From positions 1 to 14,292 of the forward strand of contig CAZFOR010000036.1 of NCBI GenBank assembly GCA_964520895.1: a stretch of 14,292 nucleotides of DNA. Reading direction: 5' to 3'. This document shows positions 14,222 to 14,292 of this stretch, piece after piece; within the stretch, counting starts at the first letter, position 1; every line of letters begins with the position of its first letter. The notes under the pieces are model-generated. The model had not been told where the DNA came from. It saw nothing but the letters and a program-made list of their open reading frames with translations, and made no database searches. The position numbers and the translations under genes were made by a program. Origin of the DNA: SIG350 sp964520895. GTDB taxonomy: Bacteria > Bacillota > Clostridia > TANB77 > SIG350.

Positions 14222-14292
14222 GGGCGCATAGCTCAGCTGGGAGAGCATCTGCCTTACAAGCAGGGGGTCATAGGTTCGAGCCCTATTGTGCC
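14222..14292 (+). tRNA. tRNA-Val (anticodon UAC), 3' end cut by window edge
   Basis: The cloverleaf folds by eye. The acceptor arm GGGCGCA pairs with the terminal TGTGCC plus a base beyond the window. The D arm includes GCTCAGCTGGGAGAGC. The anticodon stem is TCTGC/GCAGG with loop CTTACAA, giving anticodon TAC. The T arm is ATAGG-TTCGAGC-CCTAT. The last one or two bases before CCA (C72 and the discriminator) lie outside the window. Further tRNAs may follow. Confidence 0.95.

Noticed and set aside
14222..14292. tRNA-Val as the attachment site of the T4SS-like element
   Set aside because: Integrases of this kind use the 3' end of a tRNA, which faces away from the T4SS block here. I saw no repeat of the tRNA end elsewhere in the window and no integrase gene.
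1..14292. CRISPR arrays, insertion-sequence ends, riboswitches
   Set aside because: No regularly spaced direct repeats, no terminal inverted repeats flanking a transposase, and no recognisable riboswitch core were seen on reading both strands.

Overview
The window is very AT-rich, uses strong AGGAGG-type ribosome binding sites, frequent TTG starts, and carries a radC-mreBCD-PBP2 block. This points to a low-GC Gram-positive bacterium, most likely an uncultured Clostridia-like lineage. No species can be named from the sequence alone.

Left part (1-6060, all + strand) is chromosomal housekeeping. It holds the 3' part of recR (recombination mediator), radC (JAMM-fold protein), then the rod-shape cassette mreB-mreC-mreD-mrdA. 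This builds the cell-elongation machine: MreB filaments, the MreC/MreD membrane partners and the PBP2 transpeptidase. A 12-bp perfect stem with T runs on both sides closes the block and can terminate transcription from both directions.

Middle part (6068-9318, - strand) holds a YhcG/DUF1016-type PD-(D/E)XK nuclease gene, then a helicase-loader pair. The pair is a DnaD/DnaB-like protein with a winged helix and two DDBH2 domains, followed by a zinc-finger DnaC/DnaI-type AAA+ ATPase, with its own extended -10 promoter. The pair looks like the chromosomal replication-initiation pair of Clostridia rather than phage cargo.

Accessory part (9342-13853, - strand). Read 5' to 3' on the - strand it is: a small two-helix membrane protein, a VirD4/TraG coupling ATPase, a VirB2-type pilin, a VirB6/TrbL-like membrane protein and a PrgI/VirB3-like protein. 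These are packed with 1-30 nt gaps or overlaps. An Rpn/PD-(D/E)XK 'transposase' nuclease gene then sits where Tn1549-type conjugative elements normally carry virB4. No VirB4 ATPase, relaxase, cell-wall hydrolase or integrase is present. This is either an eroded conjugative module or a stripped-down T4SS-like apparatus kept for another purpose. Two genes of this block have a perfect Shine-Dalgarno but only an AUU/AUA codon at the right distance.

Right part (13854-14292, + strand). The T4SS-like operon and a DUF1858 redox-disulfide protein are driven by back-to-back promoters whose -35 boxes overlap in a GTCTAGAC palindrome. A near-consensus promoter and a short leader hairpin then precede tRNA-Val(UAC), which is cut by the window edge one or two bases before its end.
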